DNA of 44,291 bases. Source: UBA12088 sp041920275. GTDB taxonomy: Bacteria; Patescibacteriota; Minisyncoccia; Phycocordibacterales; UBA12088. Below the pieces are notes generated by a model. The model was not told the DNA's origin. It saw only the letters and a program-made list of their open reading frames with translations, and made no database searches. Positions within the stretch are counted from its first letter, which is position 1; each line of letters begins with the position of its first letter. This document shows positions 8,685 through 17,833 of this stretch, one piece after another. Made by a program: the position numbers and the translations under genes. The stretch covers positions 1-44,291 of the forward strand of contig JAYRSE010000036.1 in assembly GCA_041920275.1 (NCBI GenBank), given 5' to 3'.

Positions 8685-9856
8685 GTGCCCGAATGTACCA
8701 TCTTCCACACACTGTTAATGGTGGTTATGTTTCGTAATTGTGCCTCAACATATTCTTTTGCCTCCTTAAGCATTCGCGTCCGCTCTTCACTATCGCTAAG
8801 GGCTTTGGAAATCAATACACAAAAACGCTCACTGCTCTCACCTTGCTTCCAGACTAAACCCCGTTCACCGTTCTCACCCAATGACTCAAGTATGCCTTCC
8901 ACATTACTTCCAACCACCGGAACATTGAGGTACATTGCCTCCCACAAAACGACCCCCAGTGCCTCCGCTTTTGAAATTAGAACGAAAACATCGGCATCTT
9001 GGTAATAATTCCAAATATCCTTACGTTCCACATACCCTGGAAAGAACACTCTATCAGCCACACCGAGACCTCTTGATTGTTCTTGCAATTCAACCAACAT
9101 GCTCCCACGTCCCAGTGCAAACAGGACATACCCTGGTCCCAGAGCCGCAAAATGCCGAAGTAATTCGGGATAGTTCTTCTCCACTTCAAGGCGTGCAACG
9201 GTAAGTAAAATTTTGGTATCTATTGAAATGTTGTATTGTGCTCGTATGACTCCCTGTCTTGACGCTTTAATATCCCTGACGTCACGATCTATGGTGTTCA
9301 TGGAAAACACACTCACATGCGCCGACGAAACCCCGATCGAGAGAAGATAGGAGCGCAGTGTTTGATTGATAGTGAAATAGTGGTCAACTAACCCATGAAA
9401 GCAATGCTCTAATAATGCTATATACAGCCCTTTAACTGCTCCGAATTTTCTTGTCCGAGCATAAATGGTCGGTTGATTATTGATACTCATCACAAGGAGA
9501 CCCCCAAACAAACGCTTCGCGATTCGCGCGCCTAGCACTGTTCCAAAATCACCAACCACCCACACATCAGGTCGAACACCGTACTTCCATGCCACGAAGG
9601 GTATACGCACTATCGACGTAAAATCCAATAGAGGCTTGCAATGTTTCAAATATGTTTTTATGTGAGCAGTTCGGTACTGTCCATCAAGAACCACGTAGCG
9701 AACGTGCGCATAGGAAAAGAAAAAGAATGAGTTCAAATCCGCATTCATCCTGTCTCGCTCTAACTTTTCATGAAGCTCGTGAAAGCTGTTCTGAAAGATG
9801 TTACGCCAATCGTGGTTGGCGTAAAATATTAACAGTGATCTTTCTTGATTTTTCAT
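8681..9856 (-). CDS. Glycosyltransferase family 4
   Basis: 391 residues. The C-terminal GT-B domain is clear: LLTVARLEVEKNYPELL, FALGRGSM, VFFPGYVERKDIWNYYQDADVFVLIS, and the donor site EALGVVLWEAMYLNVPVVGS followed by GLVWKQGE. The N-terminal acceptor domain is divergent. It ends in an ATGA overlap with the following methyltransferase, so the two are translationally coupled. No Shine-Dalgarno precedes the ATG. Sugar specificity is unknown. Confidence 0.85.
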   Translation of the reverse strand: MKNQERSLLIFYANHDWRNIFQNSFHELHEKLERDRMNADLNSFFFFSYAHVRYVVLDGQYRTAHIKTYLKHCKPLLDFTSIVRIPFVAWKYGVRPDVWVVGDFGTVLGARIAKRLFGGLLVMSINNQPTIYARTRKFGAVKGLYIALLEHCFHGLVDHYFTINQTLRSYLLSIGVSSAHVSVFSMNTIDRDVRDIKASRQGVIRAQYNISIDTKILLTVARLEVEKNYPELLRHFAALGPGYVLFALGRGSMLVELQEQSRGLGVADRVFFPGYVERKDIWNYYQDADVFVLISKAEALGVVLWEAMYLNVPVVGSNVEGILESLGENGERGLVWKQGESSERFCVLISKALSDSEERTRMLKEAKEYVEAQLRNITTINSVWKMVHSGT

Positions 9857-9908
9857 AAGCCAGAACGCAGCGAAACGCCATGAGCATGCCCTCTCCTTTG
9901 TTGCACAA

Positions 9909-10952
9909 CTACATCAACCTATCCTTCCACGTCTTGGGCGTCTTCTCGGATATGATCTCGAGCGGTAAGTGATATTCGAACGGCCTTGCTCCACGTCGCC
10001 GGATATATGCTATCGTTTCAGCAATTCCATCCTCTAATGTACACGTCGTATTGTAATCAAGTATTCTGCGTGCTTTGTCTGCGGAACATGTCGCGTACCG
10101 TACTTCCTGTGGGCGGTCCGCCATGTAGATCGGGTCGAGTTTGAACTTAAGTTGGTCTGCGATCACTTGCGCAAGTTCGTTTATCGTCACGAATTCCTCA
10201 TCCGGACCTATGTTGATAATCTCGCCGTTCACCGGTGCGGTCACTACGCGCGCAAGTGGCAACACATCGTCCTGGACGAAAGAGAAGCATCGCTTCTGCT
10301 CTCCATTACCGTAGATGATCGGCTGGTTGCCTTGCAACATGCGGTTTATCATGATAGATGCCACATTCCGGTACGGGTCGTCATACTTCTGCCGTGGACC
10401 GATGATGTTGTGCGGCACCGCGATCACATACTCCATGCCGTGCGTTTCCGCAAGGTTTCGTAACATCTGTTCGCTCGCCACCTTCCCGATCCCGTACGGG
10501 TCCTGGGGAAGTGTCTGCATATCCTCATGGAACGGCACTTGCTGCTCACCGTACCGCGCCATGGAGCTGCAATAGACAAAGCGTCGCACATTGTTGCGGA
10601 TTGCGGCAGTTATTATCGACGTCGATGCACCGACGATGTGCTGGGTTACAAGGAAGGGTGAGAACACCGAGAACCCTTCATACGCGGTCGCCGCGGTGTG
10701 ATAAATCATATCCACATCCTTAGTGATCTCCACCACCTTCTCGTGGTCCAAAAGGTCCACCTCGTAGAATGTTGCTGCCTCAGGCACGTTGTCCTTGTAA
10801 CCGCCAAGGAGATTATCGCACCCCCGCACATCATACCCCTCGGCAAGAAAATGATCTGCAAGGTGGCTGCCGAGAAAGCCCGCGATGCCGGTTATGAATA
10901 TCGTTTCTTTCTTTGTCTTTACTTTGTCGTACTTGGTGTGTTTATTTGTCAT
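9909..10952 (-). CDS. NAD-dependent epimerase/dehydratase (extended SDR)
   Basis: 347 residues. The NAD-binding glycine motif is TGIAGFLGSH near residues 21-30 and the active site has YCSSMARYG and the catalytic YGIGK (Tyr-x3-Lys). This is the extended-SDR layout of nucleotide-sugar epimerases and dehydratases (GalE/RmlB-like). It would supply a modified sugar donor to the glycosyltransferases. The ATG overlaps the stop of the upstream GT4 gene as ATGA. The GxxGxxG spacing is standard. The exact reaction cannot be decided from sequence alone. Confidence 0.88.
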   Translation of the reverse strand: MTNKHTKYDKVKTKKETIFITGIAGFLGSHLADHFLAEGYDVRGCDNLLGGYKDNVPEAATFYEVDLLDHEKVVEITKDVDMIYHTAATAYEGFSVFSPFLVTQHIVGASTSIITAAIRNNVRRFVYCSSMARYGEQQVPFHEDMQTLPQDPYGIGKVASEQMLRNLAETHGMEYVIAVPHNIIGPRQKYDDPYRNVASIMINRMLQGNQPIIYGNGEQKRCFSFVQDDVLPLARVVTAPVNGEIINIGPDEEFVTINELAQVIADQLKFKLDPIYMADRPQEVRYATCSADKARRILDYNTTCTLEDGIAETIAYIRRRGARPFEYHLPLEIISEKTPKTWKDRLM

Positions 10953-12028
10953 GATAGTTTGTTCAGTACTGGTAAGATCGGTGCGACAACATGTTCGGGT
11001 GACAAAGTCTCACGCGCAAGCACATATGCCGCCTCGCCGACCCTCATGCGCAACGCAGCATCACAGGAAAGCTCAATAATCACTCGAGCAAGGTCAGCCG
11101 AGTCCGCGTGTCTACATAATATAATATTCTCGCGATCAGTGAAAGCTTCTCGAATTGCCGGCGTGTCTGCAGTGATGACCGCCTTGCCCATAGCGACCGC
11201 CTCGAACACTTTGTTTGGAATTACCCGCTGCGTTTTTGGGGTATCGCCGAAGACGCCAAGCACAATATCCGCTTCACCAACATACTCAGGCACACGCTCC
11301 GGATCAACACGCCCCGTAAAAGTGACTCCTCTCGAAAGCCCCCTAGCATTGATTTCGCGCTCATACGCCGCAACATGTTCTACACTACCACCAACGACAC
11401 GGAGGTGAATGTTCGTCACTTCCTTCAAATACGAAACGGCTTCAAGAATATACGGAATGCCTTGTAGTGGAACAAACGATCCATGGAACTGTACTAACAC
11501 ACGCCCATCAGTACGGACAGGAGCTGTTATTTTCTGAAAACGTGTAGTGTCGGACCCGATGAAGACACGAATGCATTTTTTTGGATCGACTTGATAGAGC
11601 TCCTGGAAATATCGCACATGTTGCTCTGTATCAAAAAGACACAAGTCGGCAAGTAGGGTGCTAGCGTGGTCAAGAAACCTATCCCACAACGCGCCCAAAC
11701 TGCCTTGCGGATACTTTTTCCGATCGAATACATTGCTGTCATAAAAAGAAATGAATGCATCGTATATGATTGGTCCCCTGAAGAGCAATCGTGCGACGGG
11801 CATGACTGTTGGTCCTGGAAAGGCCACGAACAGTGCATCGAAGTCGCGCCTTGGCAGCGCAAGGTAGCTTCGTACAAGCGCGAAGTACTTCCGGAAACGC
11901 CCATACAGGCACGGATTGACACGGCACTCGGTTACCCGCACACCGGAGCATCGCAAGCCCTCGAGCAGTATCTTGTTGCGCGAGTACTCAGGGTCATAGA
12001 TGCCAAAAAAGCATATGTGTTTCGGCAT
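10949..12028 (-). CDS. Glycosyltransferase family 4
   Basis: About 359 residues from MPKHICFFGIYDPEYS. GT-B features include FHGSFVPLQGIPYILEAV, VRVVGG-like donor-domain strands, VTFTGRVDPERVPEYVGEADIVLGVF and a donor-site region PNKVFEAVAMGKAVITADT. The start at 12028 is preferred to the ATG at 12061: it follows the upstream methyltransferase stop by seven bases and begins with the first Rossmann strand, while the longer version overlaps the neighbour. A GGTGAG stretch lies nine bases upstream, a weak ribosome-binding candidate. Coupled by ATGA to the following SDR. Confidence 0.85.
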   Translation of the reverse strand: MPKHICFFGIYDPEYSRNKILLEGLRCSGVRVTECRVNPCLYGRFRKYFALVRSYLALPRRDFDALFVAFPGPTVMPVARLLFRGPIIYDAFISFYDSNVFDRKKYPQGSLGALWDRFLDHASTLLADLCLFDTEQHVRYFQELYQVDPKKCIRVFIGSDTTRFQKITAPVRTDGRVLVQFHGSFVPLQGIPYILEAVSYLKEVTNIHLRVVGGSVEHVAAYEREINARGLSRGVTFTGRVDPERVPEYVGEADIVLGVFGDTPKTQRVIPNKVFEAVAMGKAVITADTPAIREAFTDRENIILCRHADSADLARVIIELSCDAALRMRVGEAAYVLARETLSPEHVVAPILPVLNKLS

Positions 12029-12035
12029 TGCTTGC

Positions 12036-12722
12036 TCACCGCTTTGCTGTACTGCAGACATAGAGTATCTGATGACCGAAAAGATTCTTATGCAAATTCT
12101 TTACAAACGGCATGAGTCCAAAAAACGAAAAGCCGTTGGACGCCACACTCTCTTCAACGACGAGCCCTTGTGCAGAGAGCCACTCAAGAAAATCAATATG
12201 CGACCAGAAGCGCACATGCTCGCTCGGGTGGTGTACCCACTGAGTAAAAAATCTCCCTGCGAACATGAGGTGGAACCGATACCGGTAAAACGCACTATTG
12301 GGGACTGTGATCAAAAAACGAGTCGTGTGTGGCTTGAGCATGGCGAGCACCTCCTCCGGGTTCGTAATATGCTCCAACACCTCGCTCAAGATAATGTAAT
12401 CGTACGTAGCAAGTGGCGACGTGTCAGGGTGCTCCAGATCCAAGGTGTATGTGATAAAAGTGTGCTCCGCGTACAAGGCGAGTACGACCTTCGATATGTC
12501 GGCAACCTCCACCTTCACACCTTTGTCACGAAGTACTAGCGGTAAACGCGAGTTACCACAACCCACATCAAGGACCCGAGCGCCAGATGGGATGCGTTCA
12601 AACATCAATTCCTCGCGCTCTTTCAACTTCTCATTGATGGCAAGCCCTCGATGCAACCAGTACGCATCGTAGTCTATCTTCTCCACATGCTTGAAATCCG
12701 GTTGTCGTGTGCCTTGGAACAT
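12036..12722 (-). CDS. Class I SAM-dependent methyltransferase
   Basis: 228 residues with SAM motif I VLDVGCGNSRL at 50-60, EVADISK as the acidic strand-2 end, and ILSEVLEHI as motif IV. It is related in layout to the methyltransferase at 8061 but not closely similar. It probably methylates a sugar residue or lipid carrier product of the cluster (inference). A candidate -10 TAGATA at 12732-12737 ends nine bases before the ATG, the same geometry as the other apparently leaderless genes here. Confidence 0.88.
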   Translation of the reverse strand: MFQGTRQPDFKHVEKIDYDAYWLHRGLAINEKLKEREELMFERIPSGARVLDVGCGNSRLPLVLRDKGVKVEVADISKVVLALYAEHTFITYTLDLEHPDTSPLATYDYIILSEVLEHITNPEEVLAMLKPHTTRFLITVPNSAFYRYRFHLMFAGRFFTQWVHHPSEHVRFWSHIDFLEWLSAQGLVVEESVASNGFSFFGLMPFVKNLHKNLFGHQILYVCSTAKR

Positions 12723-12770
12723 AGAATGATTTATCTACACTGCTGTTATAGAAATACCACGAAAACACCA

Positions 12771-13943
12771 TCACAGTCTACCACATTCTTCAAAAATCCG
12801 TCCAACCAGCGTAGAAAGACCGTGGTGTTCCCGCACGTACGCTGCAAGCTCATCACCCGCCTTTTGCCGCTCCGCCATACTCCACGAAAGGACGTCGCAC
12901 ACGATTCCGAGGACCTCGCCGTCGACACGAGGCACGCACTCAGAACAAACCTCGCGCATGACCGCCTTACCTGCCTCATTTGTAGTAACTACAGGCACTC
13001 CGCACGCCATCGCCTCCAACACCGCCTTATCCAGACTCCCCGTTTCGCTCATACTCACGAACACTGATGCTTGGTGTAGCACCTCGACGACGCGCTCATG
13101 GCGCACCCCCCCCGCAAACACACGGTCCAAATCGAAACCCTGCTGTTTTGCATACACACGACACCCTCGTTCATACTCCCGGTCGATGTCGGTCACCGCA
13201 CTCCCAACGATGCAGAGTTCGACATCGGGACATTGCTCACGGACACGCTTCGCCACATCAATCACGCCCATAATGTTCTTACTGCGCGTAATGCGACCTA
13301 CCGTGACGATGCGGCGCTCACGCTCCGTCGTGGGCGAACCCGGATTGAATGATCGCGTATCGATGCCGTGTCCGATGATGCGGACTTTGGAAGATTGAAT
13401 ACGAAAGCTCTCCTTGCTTGCGGTGAATATGATATCCGCAAACCATGTCGCCAGACGTAACCACCCCGTGACCGACTTGTGAGTATACCACAATCCCACC
13501 CTCTTTCGCATCAGTCGCCACAGTGGCGCCCCCAATACCACGTATTCTGGGTTCATATGCACGAATACAACGTCATAGTGCTCACGTTCACGCCAGATAG
13601 TGGCGTAAAAGCGGGAAAGGTAGCGAAGACGGGTTATGATGTGGCGAGGGGTACGTGGTAGCCAGAGTGTATCTGGGTCACGGAATGTTGTGTTGCACGG
13701 CCCCACCCCATCCGCCAACACTCGGTACTCGAGCAAACCCCCTTTGGGACGGGGGGAAGACGTGCTACCCTTCTTTCCAAGTGAATACACCGTCGCATTC
13801 TTTGGAAGTTCACACTTCCCTTCCTTTAAGCAAATGACCGTCACCCACTCACACCGTTCCCCAAACTCAGTAAGCCAGTGATGAAAAAAACCGAGTGTCG
13901 GGTCCTCACTATCAACAACCTGGGTCACAATGAGTAATCGCAT
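12771..13943 (-). CDS. Glycosyltransferase family 4
   Basis: About 390 residues from MRLLIVTQVVDSEDP. The C-terminal half contains RRIVTVGRITRSKNIMGVIDVA, a VFAGGVRHERVVEVLHQASVFVSMS stretch and the donor-site sequence DKAVLEAMACGVPVVTTNEAG. The N-terminal part has a GFFHHWLTEFG motif like other GT4 enzymes of cell-surface clusters. The start at 13943 is chosen because the longer ORF (13976) overlaps the GtrA gene and 13943 begins with the Rossmann strand, seven bases after that gene's stop. Confidence 0.85.
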   Translation of the reverse strand: MRLLIVTQVVDSEDPTLGFFHHWLTEFGERCEWVTVICLKEGKCELPKNATVYSLGKKGSTSSPRPKGGLLEYRVLADGVGPCNTTFRDPDTLWLPRTPRHIITRLRYLSRFYATIWREREHYDVVFVHMNPEYVVLGAPLWRLMRKRVGLWYTHKSVTGWLRLATWFADIIFTASKESFRIQSSKVRIIGHGIDTRSFNPGSPTTERERRIVTVGRITRSKNIMGVIDVAKRVREQCPDVELCIVGSAVTDIDREYERGCRVYAKQQGFDLDRVFAGGVRHERVVEVLHQASVFVSMSETGSLDKAVLEAMACGVPVVTTNEAGKAVMREVCSECVPRVDGEVLGIVCDVLSWSMAERQKAGDELAAYVREHHGLSTLVGRIFEECGRL

Positions 13944-13950
13944 AGATACA

Positions 13951-14487
13951 TCACGCAGGGCCGTTTCGCCACTCATCGCACAGACCCCTGTTTAATGTCG
14001 ACTGTGCGTCTGTTCGTCCCTGGCGATTATGACCAACCTGCATAACCACCTCAAGCGGCCCCTCTTCCGGCACGACTTTTGCAACAGTGTTCCGTTTGAA
14101 AATAACAGAGTAAATGAGGAACGATTCTATGGCAACAAGCGCACTCGCACATGCTTGAGCAAAAGTGGGCCATAGGCCCACATACTCCACGAACACAATC
14201 ATCAGCCCCAGATTCATGAAGAAATTCAAGACCGCGACCGAAAAGAACGCGGACATTTGCCGACGCACGCGATCGACACTCGCATCACGGAACGTCCAAA
14301 ACTTCTGTAGCACAAAACTAATGAAAAACGACAAAAGAAAGCCCGTCAATGTGGCAACACGATACCACACATCAAAAAGGTGTGTGAGAACAAAGACGAC
14401 ACCAATATGCACCGCCGCTCCTGTGCCACCCGCAAGGAGGTAGCGGACGAGTTTATACTCGACGAAGGATAGTACTTTGCGCACCAT
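13951..14487 (-). CDS. GtrA-family membrane protein (second copy)
   Basis: About 178 residues from MVRKVLSFVEYKLVRYLL with four hydrophobic segments and the GtrA pattern (LLAGGTGAAVHIG, then FFISFVLQKFWTFRD). It is distinct in sequence from the GtrA at 5872. The start at 14487 is supported by a TGGTATTAT extended -10 whose hexamer ends eight bases upstream of this ATG; the longer ORF start at 14517 would lie upstream of that promoter. The GT2 gene at 14527 lies just upstream, so this is a second GT2/GtrA pair in the island, here with GT2 first. The C-terminal tail past the fourth helix is unusually long. Confidence 0.87.
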   Translation of the reverse strand: MVRKVLSFVEYKLVRYLLAGGTGAAVHIGVVFVLTHLFDVWYRVATLTGFLLSFFISFVLQKFWTFRDASVDRVRRQMSAFFSVAVLNFFMNLGLMIVFVEYVGLWPTFAQACASALVAIESFLIYSVIFKRNTVAKVVPEEGPLEVVMQVGHNRQGRTDAQSTLNRGLCDEWRNGPA

Positions 14488-14495
14488 TACCCAAT

Positions 14496-14504
14496 ATAAT
14501 ACCA
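14496..14504 (-). promoter_or_regulatory. Extended -10 promoter for the second GtrA gene
   Basis: Minus strand reads TGGTATTAT. The hexamer TATTAT occupies 14496-14501 and ends eight bases before the ATG at 14487, implying a leaderless or nearly leaderless transcript. No good -35 is evident. Confidence 0.55.
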
Positions 14505-14526
14505 CACTATCAACCATACAGGTTGG

Positions 14527-15261
14527 CTACTTAACGAACCAATTGTACTTGGCGATATGCCAGATTGCAGCGACACCATCCCTCCAGGTAATCTTTTTTC
14601 CCTCGCCATAAGTGCGCCCATAGTACGAAATACCAACTTCGTAGACACGCCACTTCCCCTGCGCCACCCGCGCCGTTATCTCCGGCTCGATGCCAAAGCG
14701 CGTCGCATGGAGTCGGTGTCTGAAAGAGTCGAGACATGTGCGAGTGAACATCTTGTAGCAGGTCTCCATATCGCTCAGATTGAGCCCGGTTATCATATTT
14801 GAAAACAGCGTGAGGAACTTATTCCCGACATAATGATACATGTAGAGCACCCGATGTGGGTCACCGCCCACGAACCGAGAACCGTACACCACATCCGCAT
14901 TGCTGCTCAGGATTGGCTTCAGCAGTCGCACGTACTCATGCGGGTCGTACTCTAGGTCGGCGTCTTGAATCACGACGACGTCGCCTGTTGCGTGAGAAAA
15001 CCCTTCTCGAAGTGCGGACCCTTTGCCATCGTTCTTTTCTTTGTAGATGACCCGATGCTTCTTTTCATACCGCCGCAATTTTTTGCGCGTTCCGTCCGTT
15101 GAGAAGTCATCCACAAGCACAAGTTCCTTCGTGAGCCCACACGTATCGACCGACTCGACGAGCGCAATGAGCGCATCGATGGTATCTACCTCATTGTAGA
15201 TTGGAATAACAATCGATAAGGTTCGAAACGGCAAGGTTGCTGGGGTATACTTGGTGCTCAT
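14527..15261 (-). CDS. GT2 dolichol/polyprenyl-phosphate mannosyltransferase-like
   Basis: 244 residues, a soluble GT-A enzyme of the DPM1-like group. It has LSIVIPIYNEVDTI, LVDDFSTDGT and the metal-binding DADLEYDP. Unlike the GT2 at 4852 it has no C-terminal transmembrane pair; it ends soon after the amphipathic YEVGISYYGR region typical of DPM1-like enzymes. It would charge polyprenyl phosphate with a sugar at the cytoplasmic face. The neighbouring GtrA (13951) could provide the missing membrane half. The ATG at 15261 has no Shine-Dalgarno sequence. Confidence 0.88.
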   Translation of the reverse strand: MSTKYTPATLPFRTLSIVIPIYNEVDTIDALIALVESVDTCGLTKELVLVDDFSTDGTRKKLRRYEKKHRVIYKEKNDGKGSALREGFSHATGDVVVIQDADLEYDPHEYVRLLKPILSSNADVVYGSRFVGGDPHRVLYMYHYVGNKFLTLFSNMITGLNLSDMETCYKMFTRTCLDSFRHRLHATRFGIEPEITARVAQGKWRVYEVGISYYGRTYGEGKKITWRDGVAAIWHIAKYNWFVK

Positions 15262-15305
15262 GAAAAAGGTTTATGTGGTCGAAGTAACGCGCTTGTGTAA
15301 GAATC

Positions 15306-16187
15306 CTACTTCCGCAGGATTATCGCACCATACACACCCTCTAACAGGTCGAGGTCTTTCCCGCTCTGTAGAAGGAGCGCATTGTTCTTTGCTTCTATTG
15401 CCGCAAAGATGCGCGCGCCTTCCGTATCACCGGCGTGCTTTTTGTAGAACTTAGAAAATGCGGCCAGGTCCTTGGGGAAACAGTGCCCACCCGCACCCCT
15501 TCCCTTTTTCGCCCCCTTGTGTCCGCTGCTGTCCACAATGCGGGTATGCCCTTCGCCGATTCGCGGGTCGGCGGCCATGGCTTCACGCACCGCCTCGAAG
15601 TCGGCATTGACTGCGCGTGCGATGTCGTAAAGTGCATTCATGTACACGAGCTTAAGCGTGAGGAACACATTGCCCCCGTATTTTATGAGCTCCGCCTCAC
15701 GCGAGGTGCACACTTTGCAGTATGGTGCGACGGGGAGCACCGAGAGCACGAGCTCCGCGGCCTTTTTGTATTTCGCGGTCTTTTTCGGCATACCCACAAT
15801 GTTGCGTGCCGGCTCCGCCGTATCTTGCGCTGCACACTTTTCACGCAGAAACTCCGGAGAATGAAGAACGATACGGTCGGGCACGAGTTCTTGCAACAAC
15901 TCGGTAGTGCCGGGAAGCATAGTGGACTTGATGACCGCGACCTTGCCTTTACCCACAAGTGGCAACACGGCGCGCAAAAGACTGTCGTCGAAACCTTTTG
16001 GAGTGGTGGGGGTGGGTACGGCAATGAAGACGATGTCGCAATCAGCGACCGCCTCTTTGTTCGCTCGGTATGGTTCTTCGAGGGCGTACCGCACACAGGT
16101 GAAGCCGCGAGACTCGAAATCGTCCGCCATGTGCTTACCGATAAAGCCCTGGCCAATAAAGCCGATGCGCGGTGTGGGGTTCGTCAT
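15306..16187 (-). CDS. Short UDP-sugar/GDP-mannose dehydrogenase-like protein
   Basis: 293 residues. The family oxidises the sugar C6 hydroxyl to a uronic acid with NAD. Visible motifs are the Rossmann GFIGQGFIGKH at 9-19, VIKSTMLPGTT, EFLRE at 112-116, the helix EAELIKYGGN with Lys169 and Asn173, and GGHCFPKD with the nucleophile Cys236. All catalytic residues therefore seem present. Canonical enzymes are about 420-450 residues; here the C-terminal UDP-binding domain is absent, although the frame is intact and ends in a normal stop. A second polypeptide or a different substrate may replace that domain. Located upstream of the GT2 gene. Confidence 0.85.
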   Translation of the reverse strand: MTNPTPRIGFIGQGFIGKHMADDFESRGFTCVRYALEEPYRANKEAVADCDIVFIAVPTPTTPKGFDDSLLRAVLPLVGKGKVAVIKSTMLPGTTELLQELVPDRIVLHSPEFLREKCAAQDTAEPARNIVGMPKKTAKYKKAAELVLSVLPVAPYCKVCTSREAELIKYGGNVFLTLKLVYMNALYDIARAVNADFEAVREAMAADPRIGEGHTRIVDSSGHKGAKKGRGAGGHCFPKDLAAFSKFYKKHAGDTEGARIFAAIEAKNNALLLQSGKDLDLLEGVYGAIILRK

Positions 16188-16340
16188 AGCGATGCTGTGT
16201 TTTGTCTAAGATAACTACGCCATAGTATCACATGCCGAATGGGTATGGTATCCCACGCCTTTCTCATACCCTTCACAACCCCGCAATGGTCTTGCCTTGT
16301 TCTCCATACGATCGCTTCCTGCTCCGTGTCCAGCGAAAAT
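16188..16340. other. Intergenic stretch without recognisable gene
   Basis: Between the dehydrogenase-like gene and the toxin remnant. No convincing ORF, RNA gene or terminator is seen. The spacer plus the adjacent decayed gene forms the only gap above 300 bases inside the glycan island (16188-16831). Confidence 0.5.
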
Positions 16341-16740
16341 CTACCGCGCATGTTCGAACTTCTGTGACAGAAACACCTCGAAGGTACGATCACGCTCAAG
16401 CTCGTGGGGGCGCAAGATAAAAGGGGCCACATCCCGCGCCAGAGCGTCCATGTCGAATGTTACCACTCGTTGAGACACTTTTTCGAGAAAAATTATAAGG
16501 GCTCAGACCGGTGACCGATCGAACAAAATCCCAATCGGGCTCCGTGCTCCCGTATAAAAAGCTTACATCGAAGAGATCTCTTCCTCGTTCCCGCGTACGC
16601 TCCGCGATCGCAAGCAATTTCTGCGCAAGTATTACCGCCGGTGAGTTTACCCGTATTGTTCGATACACACCAAAACCGCATTTTACACCGCCACACAATA
16701 GAAGACCGAGGCGTCCCGTGTATAGTATCGTGGGAACCAA
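16341..16740 (-). pseudogene. AbiEii/AbiGii-type nucleotidyltransferase toxin remnant, frameshifted
   Basis: Two minus-strand frames carry consecutive parts of one protein. The first (about 16740 to 16505) contains VNSPAVILAQKLLAIAERTR then ERGRDLFDVSFLYG, the characteristic mid-region of AbiEii-like proteins in which a Lys helix is followed by R-x-R-D-x-x-D. Near 16495-16505 the frame must change; the second frame continues IIFLEKVSQRVVTFDMD, then LARDVAPFILRPHELERDR, and stops at 16341. The nucleotidyltransferase N-terminus (GSxxxD region) is missing or scrambled; a second frameshift near 16680 would extend it a little. AbiEii toxins act with AbiEi antitoxins in abortive infection; no AbiEi partner is visible. 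Family assignment is moderate, decay is clear. Confidence 0.6.
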
Positions 16741-16831
16741 GCGCCGGAAAATCAGGTATTGCGTGCGATGCGACCCATGGTGTTAGTACCGGATGTTCAC
16801 ATGGGGATGGTGTCACCTGCCCGAAGAGGAC

Positions 16832-17833
16832 CTACACCAACCCCACGAGCACCCGTGCCAACTTTTCCGGGTCGTGCCGGATGAACGAACGCGCAAGCGC
16901 GTCACCCTTTACCCTTTTCGCCGGCATGTGAGCGAGTATGTCTGCGGAAACCATTACAACCCCCTTCGGGCGATCCGTCCCCACTCGCACCGGTTCTCCC
17001 TCATCAACATACTTCTTGAGCAACTTCGCGGGTGGAAGCGCGTCCGCGTACACGACCGTGTCGAAAAGCTGTGCGCCCACCATGCGAGCGAACACCTCAA
17101 GGTACCCGCTCACCGAAAGCCCGTCGGTCTGGCCGTACTTGTTCATAAGCGGCGCCACAAAGACCTTGCGGGCCTTGCTGCGACGCAGCGCCTCGGGCAT
17201 ACCGTCGACAAGCAGGTTCGGAAGGAGTGAGGTATAGAGGTCACCCGGTCCCACCACGATCAGGTCCGCCTCCTTCACCGCGTGGCGCACCATGGGATTG
17301 AGCGCTACCTTCGGCCGGAGCTCCACCCTTGCCACACCGAAGCGCGATATATGCTGATAGTCGTCGACCGCATGCTCGCCTTTCAGTACTTTGCCGTTTT
17401 GGAGCTTCATGTAGAGATGCATCCGTTCGAGCGATACCGGGAGGACCTTGCCGCGGATCTTCAAAATATCGCCCGCATGACTTATCGCATGGACGATGGA
17501 GCCGGTCACCTGTTCGAGGCCCGAGAGAACGAGGTTGCCGAGCGTGTGCCCCTTAAGCGTTCCCGCACTGAAACGGTGGGTGAAAAGCGCACGCATCGTG
17601 TCTCCCGCTTCGGAAAGAGCGACCAGGCATTGTCGCACATCGCCCGGTGGCAACACGCCAAGTTCGTCGCGCAACACACCGGTCGAGCCACCGTCGTCCG
17701 CCATGGTGACGACCGCGGTGATGTCGACCTCGTGCCGCTTCAAGCCCGAGAGGAGCGCAAAGTGCCCCGTGCCACCCCCAATGGTCACCACCTTGGGGCG
17801 CTTTTGTGGGTTCGTAGATCTATGATCCTTCAT
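16832..17833 (-). CDS. yvcK: YvcK/CofD-like UDP-GlcNAc-binding regulator
   Basis: 333 residues, the usual length of YvcK (gluconeogenesis factor). Motifs: VVTIGGGTGHFALL at 15-28, MADDGGSTGVLRDELGVLPPGDVRQCL, NLVLSGLEQ and VVGPGDLYTSLLPNLL. YvcK proteins bind UDP-GlcNAc and influence peptidoglycan precursor supply and cell shape in Bacillus and Mycobacterium. Its place in a glycan cluster that consumes nucleotide sugars fits that role. The start at 17833 overlaps the end of the upstream GT4 gene by 14 bases. Confidence 0.93.
   Translation of the reverse strand: MKDHRSTNPQKRPKVVTIGGGTGHFALLSGLKRHEVDITAVVTMADDGGSTGVLRDELGVLPPGDVRQCLVALSEAGDTMRALFTHRFSAGTLKGHTLGNLVLSGLEQVTGSIVHAISHAGDILKIRGKVLPVSLERMHLYMKLQNGKVLKGEHAVDDYQHISRFGVARVELRPKVALNPMVRHAVKEADLIVVGPGDLYTSLLPNLLVDGMPEALRRSKARKVFVAPLMNKYGQTDGLSVSGYLEVFARMVGAQLFDTVVYADALPPAKLLKKYVDEGEPVRVGTDRPKGVVMVSADILAHMPAKRVKGDALARSFIRHDPEKLARVLVGLV

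Noticed and set aside
8681..14487. Alternative genetic code (TGA as glycine)
   Set aside because: TGA serves as stop in ATGA overlaps (8681, 10949) and the recognised proteins end at the expected lengths.
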